This document shows, piece by piece, positions 29,325 through 40,276 of a DNA stretch of 64,000 nucleotides (the first letter of the stretch is position 1; every line of letters begins with the position of its first letter). Origin of the DNA: Pseudomonadota bacterium. GTDB lineage: Bacteria > Pseudomonadota > Gammaproteobacteria > Steroidobacterales > Steroidobacteraceae. Position numbers and translations under genes: made by a program. The notes under the pieces are model-generated. The model was given only the letters and a program-made list of their open reading frames with translations, did no database searches and was not told the origin of the DNA. The DNA lies in NCBI GenBank assembly GCA_021816775.1, contig JAKAXA010000005.1, positions 62,001-126,000 on the forward strand, in the 5' to 3' direction.

Positions 29325-30113
29325 ATGTCACACGATTTTCTCAGGCGAGCCGTGCGCGGGGCCGTGGTCGCGCTGTGTCTGCTCGGGGGCATGAGCACGG
29401 CCGCATTCGCACAGATCCGCTTCGGCGTCGGCATAGCGCTGCCCGGCGTGCGCATCGGTATCAACGTCCCGGGCTACCCGGATCTGGTTCCCGTGCCCGG
29501 CTATCCGGTCTACTATGCGCCGCAACTGGACGTTAACCTTTTCTTCTATGACGGTCTCTACTGGCTCTTTACCGGTGACGAGTGGTACTCGAGTTCCTGG
29601 TACAACGGTCCCTGGTATCTGGTTCCGCCCGAACAGGTGCCGGATTTCATCTTGCGCATTCCGGTGGGCTTCTATCGGCAGCCGCCGCTTTTCTTCCGTT
29701 CCTGGAACCGCAATGCCCCGCCGCGCTGGGGGGAGCACTGGGGCCCCCGCTGGCAGCGCAGCCGGCCGGACTGGGATCGCTGGAACCGCCGTGCCGTACC
29801 GCCTCGCGCGCCCCTGCCGCGCTATCAACGCAATTTCCGTGGCGGCCGCTATCCCAATCCCAATGAGCAGCGAACGTTGCAGGAGCGGTATTACCGCTTC
29901 CCGCAGCGCACCCCGCAAGGCCGTCCGCCCGGAGAGCAGCAGCGCTACCAGCAACAGCAGCGCGGCAAACAGCCGCCGCCGCAACGTTACCAGCAGCAAC
30001 AGCAACAGCGCTACCAGCAACAGCAGCGCCGCAATCAACCACAGCAGCGGCGCAAGAACCAGCAGCAGCAGCAGCGGCGTGAGCATCGCCCGGGTGGGCC
30101 GCCGCCCGGCTGA
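29325..30113 (+). CDS. Secreted protein with Gln/Arg-rich low-complexity tail, function unknown
   Basis: A 262-residue protein. The signal peptide (LRRAVRGAVVALCLLGGMSTAAFA, cleaved near residue 30) precedes a Tyr/Trp-rich segment (residues about 55-120, with YDGLYWLFTGDEWYSSSWYNGPWYL). Then come Trp/Arg/Pro-rich sequence and a tail from about 205 made of RYQQQQ-type repeats ending in GPPPG. The Trp/Tyr pattern occurs in unnamed proteobacterial periplasmic proteins. Role unknown. GGGAGAG before the ATG at 29325 supports the start. It lies directly upstream of the metal ATPase gene (30 bases), so co-expression is plausible. Confidence 0.7.
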   Translation: MSHDFLRRAVRGAVVALCLLGGMSTAAFAQIRFGVGIALPGVRIGINVPGYPDLVPVPGYPVYYAPQLDVNLFFYDGLYWLFTGDEWYSSSWYNGPWYLVPPEQVPDFILRIPVGFYRQPPLFFRSWNRNAPPRWGEHWGPRWQRSRPDWDRWNRRAVPPRAPLPRYQRNFRGGRYPNPNEQRTLQERYYRFPQRTPQGRPPGEQQRYQQQQRGKQPPPQRYQQQQQQRYQQQQRRNQPQQRRKNQQQQQRREHRPGGPPPG

Positions 30114-30143
30114 TCGGGGCGCGCTGACTCGATCGCGAGCCAC

Positions 30144-32459
30144 TTGAGCCGGCCCGCCGACACAAGGGTATTGCGTCCGGCACCGTACCGGCAGTTCACG
30201 CTGCTCGGGGCGGTGTTGGCCGCTCTGGCTGCTGCGGGTGCCGCGGCGGCCCTTGGCGCTCCCGTGCTCAGCCGAATCGTGCTCGTCTCCCTGACCGGCA
30301 CCGTGGTTGCCGTCACTGCGTACAACACCGCGCGGGATCTGTTCCAGGGCGAAATTGGCGTCGACATCATCGCGCTGTTGGCGATGATCGGCGCCCTGGT
30401 GCTTGGCCAGTACCTCGCCGGCGCCATCATCGCAGTGATGCTCGCCAGCGGCATGGCGCTGGAGCAGTACGCAATCGCGCGCGCGCGGCGGGAGTTGAGC
30501 AGCCTGATCAGCCGCGCGCCACGGATCGCCCACCGCAGCAGCGCCGATCACTACGCAGACGTTGCGGTGCAGGACGTGCGCATCGGGGATGTGCTGATGG
30601 TCAAGCCCGGCGAGGTGGTGCCGGTCGATGGCATCGTCGGCGCACAGGGTGCCGTCGTCGACGAGTCGTCCCTCACGGGCGAGGCCCGGCCGGTCAAGCT
30701 CGAGGCGGGTGCGCCGCTGCGCAGTGGTGGAGCCAATGCCGGGGGACCATTCGAGCTGCGCGTGACCGCGGCCGCTGCCGACAGCACCTACGCCGGCATC
30801 ATCCGCCTGGTGCAGGCTGCGGAGCAGTCCAAAGCGCCGTTTGCGCGCTTGGCTGACCGCTATGCGCTGGTGTTCCTCGCCGCCACGCTGGCGCTCGCCG
30901 CGGTCGCGTGGCTGATCGGGGGAGATGCCGAGCGGGCGCTCGCGGTCCTGGTGGTTGCCACTCCGTGTCCACTGATACTCGCGGTGCCGGCAGCGATCAT
31001 GGCCGGGGTGTCCCGCGCGGCGCGCAGCGGCATCATCATGAAGGGCGGGGCGCCGCTCGAGACGCTGGCGAGGGTGCAGGTGGTGCTGCTCGACAAGACC
31101 GGGACCGTCACCGCCGCGCGGCCGGTCGTCGTTGCGGTCGAGCCTCTCGGGGCGCTCAGCGCCGAAGAACTGCTGCGGCACGCGGGGGCGCTCGAGCAGC
31201 TCTCGGTTCACCCGTTCGCACCCGCGATTCTCGCTGAAGCGCGTGCCCGCGACCTGCAGCTCGCGTTCCCGGAGGGCGTTCACGAACAGATGGGCGCAGG
31301 CATTACCGGCACCGTCGATGGTCGCCACGTCGCGGTGGGCCAGCACGACTTCGTGGTGCCGGACACCGCACGCACCGCGGCGGTCCGCTCGGTCGAGCTG
31401 CGGGCGGCCGCCGATGGGTCATCGTGCGTCTTTGTCGCCATCGACGGCGCGCTCGCCGGCGCGCTGCTGCTGCAGGATTACATTCGGCCGGAGGCCCCGC
31501 GGGTCTTGCGGTCACTGCGACACTTGGGCATACGGCGCATTCATCTGGTCACCGGCGATCATCCCGATGTAGCGGAGCTCGTCGCCGATGCGCTCGGGAT
31601 CGATCGGTTGTTCGCGGAGCGCGCCCCGGAGGACAAAGTCGACGTCGTGCGTGCGGCCCGCCGGGAGGGGATCACGGCGATGGTCGGGGATGGCATCAAC
31701 GATGCGCCCGCACTGGCGCTCGCCGACGTTGGTATCGCCATGGGGGGGCGCGGCGCAACGGCCGCTTCCGAAGCCGCTGACATCGTGCTCACTTCGGATC
31801 GGTTTGAGGGGGTCGCACGCGCGGTGCACATCGCGCAGCGCACCCGGCGGATCGCATTGCAAAGCGTGTGGGTGGGCATGGGCCTGTCGGTCATCGCGAT
31901 GGGATTCGCCGCGGCCGGGTTCATCCCGCCGATCAGCGGAGCGCTGCTGCAGGAAGGCATCGACGTGCTCGTCATTCTCAATGCGCTGCGTGCGCTCGCC
32001 GGTCGCGTGAGCGGCTCGGCGGGCAGCACGGAGGCCAAGCGCCTCGCTCAGGCGCTCGATAGCACTCACCGCTCGCTGCGCCCCCGGGTGAGCGAACTCG
32101 CCGAGCTCGCCGTGCGAATCGACAGCCTGCCGCCGGCCGAGGCTCGGGCGCGGCTCGAGCAGACCGTGCGGATGCTCGAGGAGGAGCTGCTGCCGCACGA
32201 AAACGAGGAGCAGCAGACCGCTTATCCCATCCTCGAGAACATGCTTGCCGGGGAAAATCCGACCGGGCCGCTGATCCACACCCACGGTGAGATCCGCCGT
32301 CTGAGCCGGCTGTTTGCGCGCCGGGTGGCCCAACTGCCGCCCGCGGGCCCCTCCGCGGAGGATCTGCGCGACATTCACCGGCTGCTCTACGGCCTGCACG
32401 CCATTCTCACCCTGCATTTCGCGCAGGAAGACGAACTCTACAGCCTCTTGGCAGCCTGA
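30144..32459 (+). CDS. P1B-type metal-transporting ATPase fused to a C-terminal hemerythrin domain
   Basis: A 771-residue inner-membrane ATPase. Actuator motif SSLTGEARPV, transmembrane metal motif T273-P-C-P276 (not the usual CPC/CPH), phosphorylation site D317-KTGT, SVHPFAPAI in place of SEHPLA, and GDGINDAPALA. There is no N-terminal heavy-metal domain. Residues about 635-771 form a hemerythrin-like four-helix bundle: His in STHRSLRP, LLPHENEEQQ, IHTHGEIRR, and LHAILTLHFAQEDELY with Asp/Glu ligands. The TPC motif plus hemerythrin tail is the mark of the P1B-5 group, linked to Fe or Ni handling in other bacteria. The hemerythrin part probably senses iron or oxygen. TTG start uncertain. A macAB-like pair follows on the same strand. 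Confidence 0.92.
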   Translation: MSRPADTRVLRPAPYRQFTLLGAVLAALAAAGAAAALGAPVLSRIVLVSLTGTVVAVTAYNTARDLFQGEIGVDIIALLAMIGALVLGQYLAGAIIAVMLASGMALEQYAIARARRELSSLISRAPRIAHRSSADHYADVAVQDVRIGDVLMVKPGEVVPVDGIVGAQGAVVDESSLTGEARPVKLEAGAPLRSGGANAGGPFELRVTAAAADSTYAGIIRLVQAAEQSKAPFARLADRYALVFLAATLALAAVAWLIGGDAERALAVLVVATPCPLILAVPAAIMAGVSRAARSGIIMKGGAPLETLARVQVVLLDKTGTVTAARPVVVAVEPLGALSAEELLRHAGALEQLSVHPFAPAILAEARARDLQLAFPEGVHEQMGAGITGTVDGRHVAVGQHDFVVPDTARTAAVRSVELRAAADGSSCVFVAIDGALAGALLLQDYIRPEAPRVLRSLRHLGIRRIHLVTGDHPDVAELVADALGIDRLFAERAPEDKVDVVRAARREGITAMVGDGINDAPALALADVGIAMGGRGATAASEAADIVLTSDRFEGVARAVHIAQRTRRIALQSVWVGMGLSVIAMGFAAAGFIPPISGALLQEGIDVLVILNALRALAGRVSGSAGSTEAKRLAQALDSTHRSLRPRVSELAELAVRIDSLPPAEARARLEQTVRMLEEELLPHENEEQQTAYPILENMLAGENPTGPLIHTHGEIRRLSRLFARRVAQLPPAGPSAEDLRDIHRLLYGLHAILTLHFAQEDELYSLLAA

Positions 32460-32591
32460 GCGCGTCCGTCGCGGCCGCGACACCCCGGCCTTCCGGGCGC
32501 GAGCGGGACCGGCCCGGATACCCATACGCACAAATGCGCCTTACCGCAGGGCCTGAGCCGCCTTAGTGTTCAATTGGCGGGCGGAACTCTC

Positions 32592-33869
32592 ATGGATACA
32601 CCCACCACGTCAGATCACTCAACGCCGGCGCCCGAGTCGCCGAGCGTCAAGGGCGGCTCGCCTGCCGCAGGCGGCCGGGAGCGTGGCCGGCGTTGGCTGC
32701 TGCGTGCCGTGGTCGCGATCGCGCTCGTCACGGCGGTGTCGCTTGGAATATGGCACTACCTTACGCCGGCCGCTCGCATCACCTACGTCACCGCGCCGGT
32801 GAGCCGTGGGCGCGTCGCGCCGTATGTCACCGCGAGCGGCAGCGTCAACCCCGTCGTGACCATTCAAGTCGGAACCTACGTCTCGGGGGTGATTCAGGAC
32901 CTGTATTGCGACTACAACACCCGAGTCAAGGCCGGTCAGCTGTGCGCCCGCATCGATCCGCGTCCCTACCAAGTGGTCGTCGATCAGGGGCGGGCCGCGC
33001 TGGCGGCCGCTCGAGCGCAACTCGCCAAAGATGAGGCGAGCCTCGTCTACGCCAGCGCGAGCGCGCAGCGGCAGACGCGGCTTCTCGTGGACCATCTCAC
33101 GTCCCAGGATGCCGCCGACTCCGCCCGCAGCGCCTATGAGCAGGTCCGAGCACAGGTCAATCTGGATCAGGCGACGATCAAGGAGCGCCAGGCCGACCTG
33201 CAGGCCGCCGAGGTCAATCTCGGCTACACGCGCATCACCTCGCCGGTCGATGGCATCGTCGTGACACGCAATGTCACCCAGGGACAGACCGTTGCCGCCA
33301 GCTTCCAGACGCCGACGCTGTTTCTCATTGCCACCAATCTGACGCAGATGCAGGTCGATGCCAACGTCAGCGAGTCCGATATCGGTCAGGTCAAAGCCGG
33401 AGATGCCGCGACCTTCACGGTCGAGGCGTTTCCTGCGCATGTCTTCCAGGGACGAGTCACCCAAGTACGGCAGTCGCCGCAGACGGTTCAGAACGTCGTG
33501 ACGTACGACGTCGTGGTGAGCGCGGACAATCCGCAGCTGCTGCTCAAGCCCGGCATGACCGCCGATGTGCGGATCGTGACCACGGACATACCCGATGCAC
33601 TGCGTGTTCCGGTCGATGCGCTGCGCTTTTGGCCGCAATCCGTGCCCAAGCCCACCGAGGCGCGATCGGCCGCGCAAGAGGTCTGGGCGCTGCGCGACGG
33701 GCGTCCGGTCGCCGTCCCCGTGACGGCCGGCGTCACTGATGACGTCTATGCACAGATCAACTCCGGCGCACTGCGGGTCGGTGAGCCGGTGATCATCGGG
33801 GAGCGCTCGAGCGAGGGCGCGCCGGGCAAGCCGGGGAACGCTGCGCGGCCCCGCTCGCCGTTCCTGTAA
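32592..33869 (+). CDS. Periplasmic adaptor protein (HlyD/MacA family)
   Basis: A 425-residue membrane-fusion protein. One N-terminal anchor helix (WLLRAVVAIALVTAVSLGIWHYL, residues about 36-58), then a biotinyl-lipoyl half (VVTIQVGTYVSGVIQDLYCDYNTRVKAGQLCARIDPRPY), a coiled-coil hairpin (about 130-205), the second lipoyl half (YTRITSPVDGIVVTRNVTQGQTV) and a beta-barrel domain. It would connect the MacB-like ABC permease encoded 18 bases downstream to an outer-membrane channel. No tolC homologue is in the window. The start at 32592 replaces a TTG six codons upstream, because GGCGGAA sits at proper spacing. Confidence 0.9.
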   Translation: MDTPTTSDHSTPAPESPSVKGGSPAAGGRERGRRWLLRAVVAIALVTAVSLGIWHYLTPAARITYVTAPVSRGRVAPYVTASGSVNPVVTIQVGTYVSGVIQDLYCDYNTRVKAGQLCARIDPRPYQVVVDQGRAALAAARAQLAKDEASLVYASASAQRQTRLLVDHLTSQDAADSARSAYEQVRAQVNLDQATIKERQADLQAAEVNLGYTRITSPVDGIVVTRNVTQGQTVAASFQTPTLFLIATNLTQMQVDANVSESDIGQVKAGDAATFTVEAFPAHVFQGRVTQVRQSPQTVQNVVTYDVVVSADNPQLLLKPGMTADVRIVTTDIPDALRVPVDALRFWPQSVPKPTEARSAAQEVWALRDGRPVAVPVTAGVTDDVYAQINSGALRVGEPVIIGERSSEGAPGKPGNAARPRSPFL

Positions 33870-33887
33870 CGGCCCGGGCGACATGCC

Positions 33888-35963
<2,076 letters not shown>

Positions 35964-35978
35964 GGCCCCCCCGAGGCC

Positions 35979-36791
35979 CTAGCGCCCCTGGCCGAACGCC
36001 ACGGAGAAGCTCAGCAGCCCGCCGCCCGGCAGGGGCGAGAAGGCGATGCGCTGGCGGGGGCTTCGATTGAAGCCCATGAAGGTGTTGGTGAAGAAATCGG
36101 CGCAGAAATTGCCGAGCGCCATGCCGAAGAGGGTGTCGGAGGGATAATGCCAGCCGCCCTCGATGCGCGCCCAGGCGGTGGCGAAAGTCAGCCCATGCAG
36201 GCCGACATCGAGCGCGTCGCGCACGTGGGGGTTCATGGGAATCTGCTCGAGATTGAGCGTCGCGAGGCGGGTATACACGGCCGATGCGGTGGTGTGATTC
36301 GACGGGAAGCTGTGATTGTTGGCGCGATTCGGCCGCTCGCGGTACGCGAGGCGGCTGATCATCGAATTGGTCTCGATCGCCGTCGTGGCGGCAACCAGGT
36401 TGACCAGATACCCCTTGGCCTTGTCCTCGAGCCAGGTCTTGCCGAAGTGGCCGCTCGGCGCGAACAGCAGCGCGGCGATGTCGACGCCGACCGAGGCGCT
36501 GCGCAGCGTGTAACTCCAGCTCGTGGCATTGGCGTTGGAGCCGAACACCGGCGTATGCGTGCGCCCCCAGCGCGAAATGCGGTGATCGAAGTTGCCGAAC
36601 TGCAGCGCCGCCGCACCGGCGAGCGGACCCCAGACCCAGGGGTCCGTGGCCGCCGAGACGGCCGCCCGGCGCACGCGCGCCCAACCGGGCTTGATCGTCA
36701 CGTTCTGCCCCCAATGCGGGCCGCCGGGCAGCGTCGCGCAGCCGGTCAGGGCGAGCACTGTCAGCGGTAGAGCGGCCCGCAGCCAGCGCAT
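35979..36791 (-). CDS. PAP2 family phosphatase-like lipoprotein
   Basis: A 270-residue protein with a lipobox LTGC (Cys about 18). The PAP2 (phosphatidic acid phosphatase 2) motifs are RLAYRERPNRANN (motif 1), SFPSNHTTAS (motif 2, with PSNH) and ARIEGGWHYPSDTLFG (motif 3). The catalytic His residues and Asp are present, so activity is plausible on lipid phosphates or undecaprenyl pyrophosphate. Its start abuts the stop of the upstream PAP2 paralogue (0 bases), so the two are an operon. It converges with macB. Confidence 0.85.
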   Translation of the reverse strand: MRWLRAALPLTVLALTGCATLPGGPHWGQNVTIKPGWARVRRAAVSAATDPWVWGPLAGAAALQFGNFDHRISRWGRTHTPVFGSNANATSWSYTLRSASVGVDIAALLFAPSGHFGKTWLEDKAKGYLVNLVAATTAIETNSMISRLAYRERPNRANNHSFPSNHTTASAVYTRLATLNLEQIPMNPHVRDALDVGLHGLTFATAWARIEGGWHYPSDTLFGMALGNFCADFFTNTFMGFNRSPRQRIAFSPLPGGGLLSFSVAFGQGR

Positions 36792-37616
36792 TCAGAAGTC
36801 CTTGACGAAGCCGACCGACACGCCGCGCGGCAGGATCTCAACGAGCAGCGGGACCTTGCGCTCAGAGGCCCAGTAGCCGAAGGCAGAGCCGAGCAGCCAG
36901 CCGGCAATGACATCGGATTGCCAGTGCCCCTGGCTCTTCATGCGCCCGTAGGCGTCGTAGACCGGCAGCAACTCGGCGGCCCAGATCCACGGATAGCGAT
37001 GCCGATAGTGCAGGATGAACGGCGTGACGAAGCTCGCCTGCAGCGTGACCTCACCGCTCGGGAAGCTTTGATCGGTTCCCTGGAAGAACGCGTTCGGGCC
37101 CTTGCCCTGGTAGGGCCGCGCCCGGCGGAATGTGTACTTCAGGGCGTCGGCGGCAAAGCCCGCGAACACCGAGGAGTCGGCCGCCTGCCAGAACACGTGG
37201 CCGAGCCCTTTGTGATTGCCGAGGAAGAGCGCCCCGGCCGCCTCGAAGGCGACGGTGCCGTATTCCAGGCCCAGCTGGTTCGAGCGCGAGAAGATGCCGT
37301 TGTTGTCCTGCGCCTTCAGCCGGTAATCGATGCCGAAGGGACCGTGACTGGAGCCCTCGTGGATCCGCATCGCGGCGAGAAAGGCCGCGGCCCCCGCGGC
37401 GGGCAGCACCCAGCGCCGCCGCCACCATGAGCGCGCCCCGGCACGCAGTTTGGACTTCACCGCCGTTTGGCTTGATGAGTGAGGGCTCGAAGCAGGCCGG
37501 GTGCGCGCTCCCTCGCCCGCATATGCCCGGATCGGCGCGACAACCAGAAGCGCAATCAGCGACGCACCGGCCAGGGCGCGGCGCGGATTGCTCGAACGGG
37601 TTCGCAGTGTGTTCAT
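36792..37616 (-). CDS. PAP2 family protein with altered motif 2
   Basis: A 274-residue protein. It has an N-terminal signal or anchor (LAGASLIALLVVAPIRAYA) and a further hydrophobic stretch (WVLPAAGAAAFLAAM). Motif 1 (KYTFRRARPYQ) and motif 3 (GRMKSQGHWQSDVIAG) are present. Motif 2 reads SFPSGE (37050-37061 on the minus strand), with Glu replacing the catalytic acid His of PSGH. It may therefore be catalytically weak or use other chemistry. The start at 37616 is preferred over upstream frames because AGGGGA precedes it and the signal peptide begins there. It is transcribed before the other PAP2 gene. Confidence 0.8.
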   Translation of the reverse strand: MNTLRTRSSNPRRALAGASLIALLVVAPIRAYAGEGARTRPASSPHSSSQTAVKSKLRAGARSWWRRRWVLPAAGAAAFLAAMRIHEGSSHGPFGIDYRLKAQDNNGIFSRSNQLGLEYGTVAFEAAGALFLGNHKGLGHVFWQAADSSVFAGFAADALKYTFRRARPYQGKGPNAFFQGTDQSFPSGEVTLQASFVTPFILHYRHRYPWIWAAELLPVYDAYGRMKSQGHWQSDVIAGWLLGSAFGYWASERKVPLLVEILPRGVSVGFVKDF

Positions 37617-38123
37617 CAAGGTCGTCCCCTGAGTCAGGCGTTCCAGCAGAGCGCGCCGCTCGGCACGCCTGCCAACGGAGATCCACTGGTTTCGGTCGCG
37701 GGAATCATCGGCGCAAGCGGCGCGGCAAAGAGTATCAGGCCAGCGTCGAGCGCGGAGGCGCACGCCGAGCGGCTCAGGTGCTGTGCAAAGCGGGCTCGGC
37801 GGATCGACGGCTGCGGTCACGTGAACCTCGAACCAAACCAGACGGTCTGCAGGTCCCGGCGCCCGATCCTCAACGTGGAGTCGTTTTCGCGGTCGACCGC
37901 GGCGGCCCGGCATCGACGGGAGTCGCGCGTGGCGGGATGGCCGGCCGCGCTGCCCGATCTTCCCTTAGAAGAGGCCTGTCACGGAAGGTTCCCGCTGCGG
38001 GTGCGTCGCGCCGCCCTCGAGCATCACATCGGGTCGCGCGTGCCGCGTGTGACTCGCTTCCGGCACGATGGGGTGCCGGATGAGGCGATTGCGCCCGAGC
38101 CCGCGGCTGGTAAGCTGCGGATC
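37617..38123. other. 507-base divergent intergenic region
   Basis: The region lies between the PAP2 pair (minus) and the methyltransferase (plus). Long frames exist, but they are Arg/Pro/Ala-rich artefacts of high GC without recognisable domains. No RNA gene was seen. It presumably holds promoters for both directions. Confidence 0.4.
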
Positions 38124-38759
38124 ATGAGACCCCCGACACCTGCAGGCTTCAATGACGCGCTCGAGCGCTGGAACGAGCGCTTTTCGCAGCCCGGTTATCT
38201 CTTCGGACTCGCGCCGAACGCCTTCCTGGTCAGACAGAGCGCGCGTCTGCGGCCCGGCTCGCGGGTGCTGTGCGTCGCGGACGGCGAGGGCCGCAACAGC
38301 ACCTGGCTCGCCGCGCGCGGTCACGAGGTGACCGCGTTCGATCTGTCACCCGTGGCGGTGGACAAGGCGCGCTCGCTGGCGGCCGAGCGGGGCGTTGCGG
38401 TCGATAACCACGTCGCGGGCACCGACACCTGGGAGTGGGCGCCCGCAGAGTACGACGCGGTGGCGGCGATCTTCATCCAGTTCGCCTCGCCCGCCGAGCG
38501 TCCGTCGCTCTTTGCAGGCATGTGGCGTACGCTCAAGCCCGGCGGGCTGCTGCTGATCCAGGGCTATACGCCCAAGCAGCTCGAATACGGGACCGGCGGA
38601 CCCGGCAGGCTCGACCATCTCTACACGGCCGATATGCTGCGGGAGCTTCTGCCGCAGGCGCAGTGGCTTGAGCTCACCGAGCATGAGGCCGAGCTCACCG
38701 AGGGCGGCGGCCATCGGGGGCGCTCCGCGCTCATCGACGCGGTGGCGCGCAAAACATAA
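38124..38759 (+). CDS. SAM-dependent methyltransferase (TehB-like class I)
   Basis: A 211-residue soluble protein. The SAM-binding motif I is VLCVADGEGRNSTWLAARG (residues about 52-70), then VTAFDLSPVAVDKARSLA (motif II), YDAVAAIFIQFASP and WRTLKPGGLLLIQGYTPKQL (motif III region). The start of the chain (WNERFSQPGYLFGLAPNAFL) resembles the TehB/thiopurine-type group, so it may detoxify metalloids or thiols. The ATG at 38124 is well placed, but its ribosome site is weak. The MFS transporter gene follows 69 bases downstream. Confidence 0.85.
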   Translation: MRPPTPAGFNDALERWNERFSQPGYLFGLAPNAFLVRQSARLRPGSRVLCVADGEGRNSTWLAARGHEVTAFDLSPVAVDKARSLAAERGVAVDNHVAGTDTWEWAPAEYDAVAAIFIQFASPAERPSLFAGMWRTLKPGGLLLIQGYTPKQLEYGTGGPGRLDHLYTADMLRELLPQAQWLELTEHEAELTEGGGHRGRSALIDAVARKT

Positions 38760-38828
38760 CGGTACACCGGGAAAGATCGTTCACAGAGTGCGGGCTGCGC
38801 GTCGGCTGAGCAGAGGAGGAAGGTGCGC

Positions 38829-40016
38829 TTGAACAGACGGTCGCTCCCCCGCGACGCGTGGCTGCTGTGCTTCTCGGCATTCAGCGCCGATCTGGGCTAT
38901 CAGGGCGTGACCGCGCTCTATCCGCTCTATCTGGTCTTCCAGCTGCACGCCTCGCTGTATGCGTATGGGCTCGTCACCGCGATCGCCTTCGGCGGCGGCG
39001 CGTTCGTGTCGTATCTCGGTGGTCGCGCCGGCGATCGCTTCGACAGGAAGCACGTCGCGGTGGCGGGCAACATCCTGATTCCGCTGATGGCGCTCGCGGG
39101 GCTCGCGCATTCTCTGGCGCTCTCGGCCCTGCTTTACATTCTCGGGTGGTGGGCCCGTTATTTCCGCAGCCCCGCGCGGCGCGCGCTGCTGGTGGGCGCA
39201 ACGCCGCCCGAGGAGCGAACGCGCGCCTTCGGCACGCTGCACGCGCTGGATATCGGCGGGGGCATGCTCTCGGCGCTGATTGCCCTCGGCGCGCTGTGGC
39301 TGAAGGTGCCGGTCGCGGCCGTGATGCTTTGGGCGATCGCACCGCTGGTGGTCTCGACGCTGCTGCTGCTGTTCGTGCGCCGCAGCGAGGTCTATTCCGG
39401 CCAGACCCCCGCGCTCGCGAGCGCGGGCGCCCGCCGCATCCCGCCGCGCACGGTGCTGGCCGCGCTGCTGCTTTCCGCGACCCTCTACGGGTTCAGCTTC
39501 TACAACCTCGGGTTCCCCATCGTCACCGCCACCGAGGCGCATGCCGCTGCGCGCTACGAGTGGGGCGTGCTCGCCTACGTCGTCTACCTCGGCGTTTCGG
39601 CGCTCAGCGGCTATGTGCTCGGTGCGTGCCGGGGATCCCCGGCACGCTCGCTGTGGCTGCTCGGCTACCTGCCATCGGCGCTCGGCTCGGGACTGATCGG
39701 GCTCAGCGTGTCAGGGCACGTGCAGACGCTGGCGTTTTATCTCGCGATCGCCGTGCTCGGCTTCGGGATGGGCGCGGTCGAGACTTTCGAGCCGACACTG
39801 GTGTCCTCGCTCGTCAGCCACACGCGCCTCGGGCGCGGCATGGGGTTTCTGTCCGTCTCGCGCGCGATCGGGCAATTCCTCTCGAATCTGATCATGGGCG
39901 TCCTGTTCGTGTTCGGACAGTCGGTGCCGTACTTTTACGCGTTCGCCTGCGCGCTGCTCGCTGCGCTGGTGTTTGGTTCGGTGGAGCTAGCCGCGCGCCG
40001 GCGGTTCGCGCGGTAG
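38829..40016 (+). CDS. MFS transporter
   Basis: About 395 residues, 12 predicted membrane helices. It has the MFS loop motif GGRAGDRFDRKHVAVAGN between helices 2 and 3, and WWARYFRSPARRALLVGATPPEERTRAFG in helix 4/5, as in MFS_1 drug/H+ antiporters. Substrate unknown. AGGAGG at 38814-38819 lies 9 bases before a TTG at 38829 but only 3 before a GTG at 38823, so TTG is favoured. A GC hairpin follows the stop. Confidence 0.85.
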   Translation: MNRRSLPRDAWLLCFSAFSADLGYQGVTALYPLYLVFQLHASLYAYGLVTAIAFGGGAFVSYLGGRAGDRFDRKHVAVAGNILIPLMALAGLAHSLALSALLYILGWWARYFRSPARRALLVGATPPEERTRAFGTLHALDIGGGMLSALIALGALWLKVPVAAVMLWAIAPLVVSTLLLLFVRRSEVYSGQTPALASAGARRIPPRTVLAALLLSATLYGFSFYNLGFPIVTATEAHAAARYEWGVLAYVVYLGVSALSGYVLGACRGSPARSLWLLGYLPSALGSGLIGLSVSGHVQTLAFYLAIAVLGFGMGAVETFEPTLVSSLVSHTRLGRGMGFLSVSRAIGQFLSNLIMGVLFVFGQSVPYFYAFACALLAALVFGSVELAARRRFAR

Positions 40017-40037
40017 CATGGCGCGGCGAAAAAAGAA

Positions 40038-40057
40038 GACCCCGCTTGCGCGGGGTC
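40038..40057. terminator. Intrinsic-type hairpin after the MFS gene
   Basis: GACCCCGC and GCGGGGTC form a perfect 8-bp stem with a 4-base loop, 22 bases after the MFS stop. On the plus strand the hairpin lacks a T-run. On the minus strand it is followed by TTCTTTTTT (complement of 40029-40037), so it is a stronger terminator for transcription from the right. It may serve both directions. Confidence 0.6.
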
Positions 40058-40120
40058 GGTCGCTTGCTTGCATCGAGTCGTGCTTCTTGTTTTTAGGCTG
40101 GCACGGTACGGGATGCGTCT

Positions 40121-40276
40121 GTGGCGCGCAGCGAGCCCGTGCTTTCTCGTAATTTCCTTGCTGTGTGGTTCTTCCCCCCGGGGCCGCGTGAGGACCCCAA
40201 GTGGGCTATTCGTAGCAATACCTATGCCAACATGAACGCTCTGGACCGACTCCTCACCGATCGGCACCCTCTCTGA
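40121..40276 (+). CDS. Possible 51-residue ORF in intergenic DNA
   Basis: A GTG-started frame ends at TGA 40274-40276. It contains FFPPGPREDPKWAIRSNTY followed by ANMNALDRLLTDRHPL, a charge and residue mix closer to a real protein than the surrounding shadow frames. A GGGAT lies just upstream. I recognise no family. The same DNA could instead be a small RNA on the minus strand (see the TTGACA box at 40299-40294 and the terminator at 40038-40057). Low confidence either way. Confidence 0.25.
   Translation: MARSEPVLSRNFLAVWFFPPGPREDPKWAIRSNTYANMNALDRLLTDRHPL

Noticed and set aside
29925-30085. Repeated CAG/CAA units as a CRISPR-like array
   Set aside because: The units lie inside a protein frame, lack spacers, and encode a Gln-rich tail.
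32460-32591. Extra gene between the P1B ATPase and the adaptor
   Set aside because: Only a short, composition-biased frame without a ribosome site is present.
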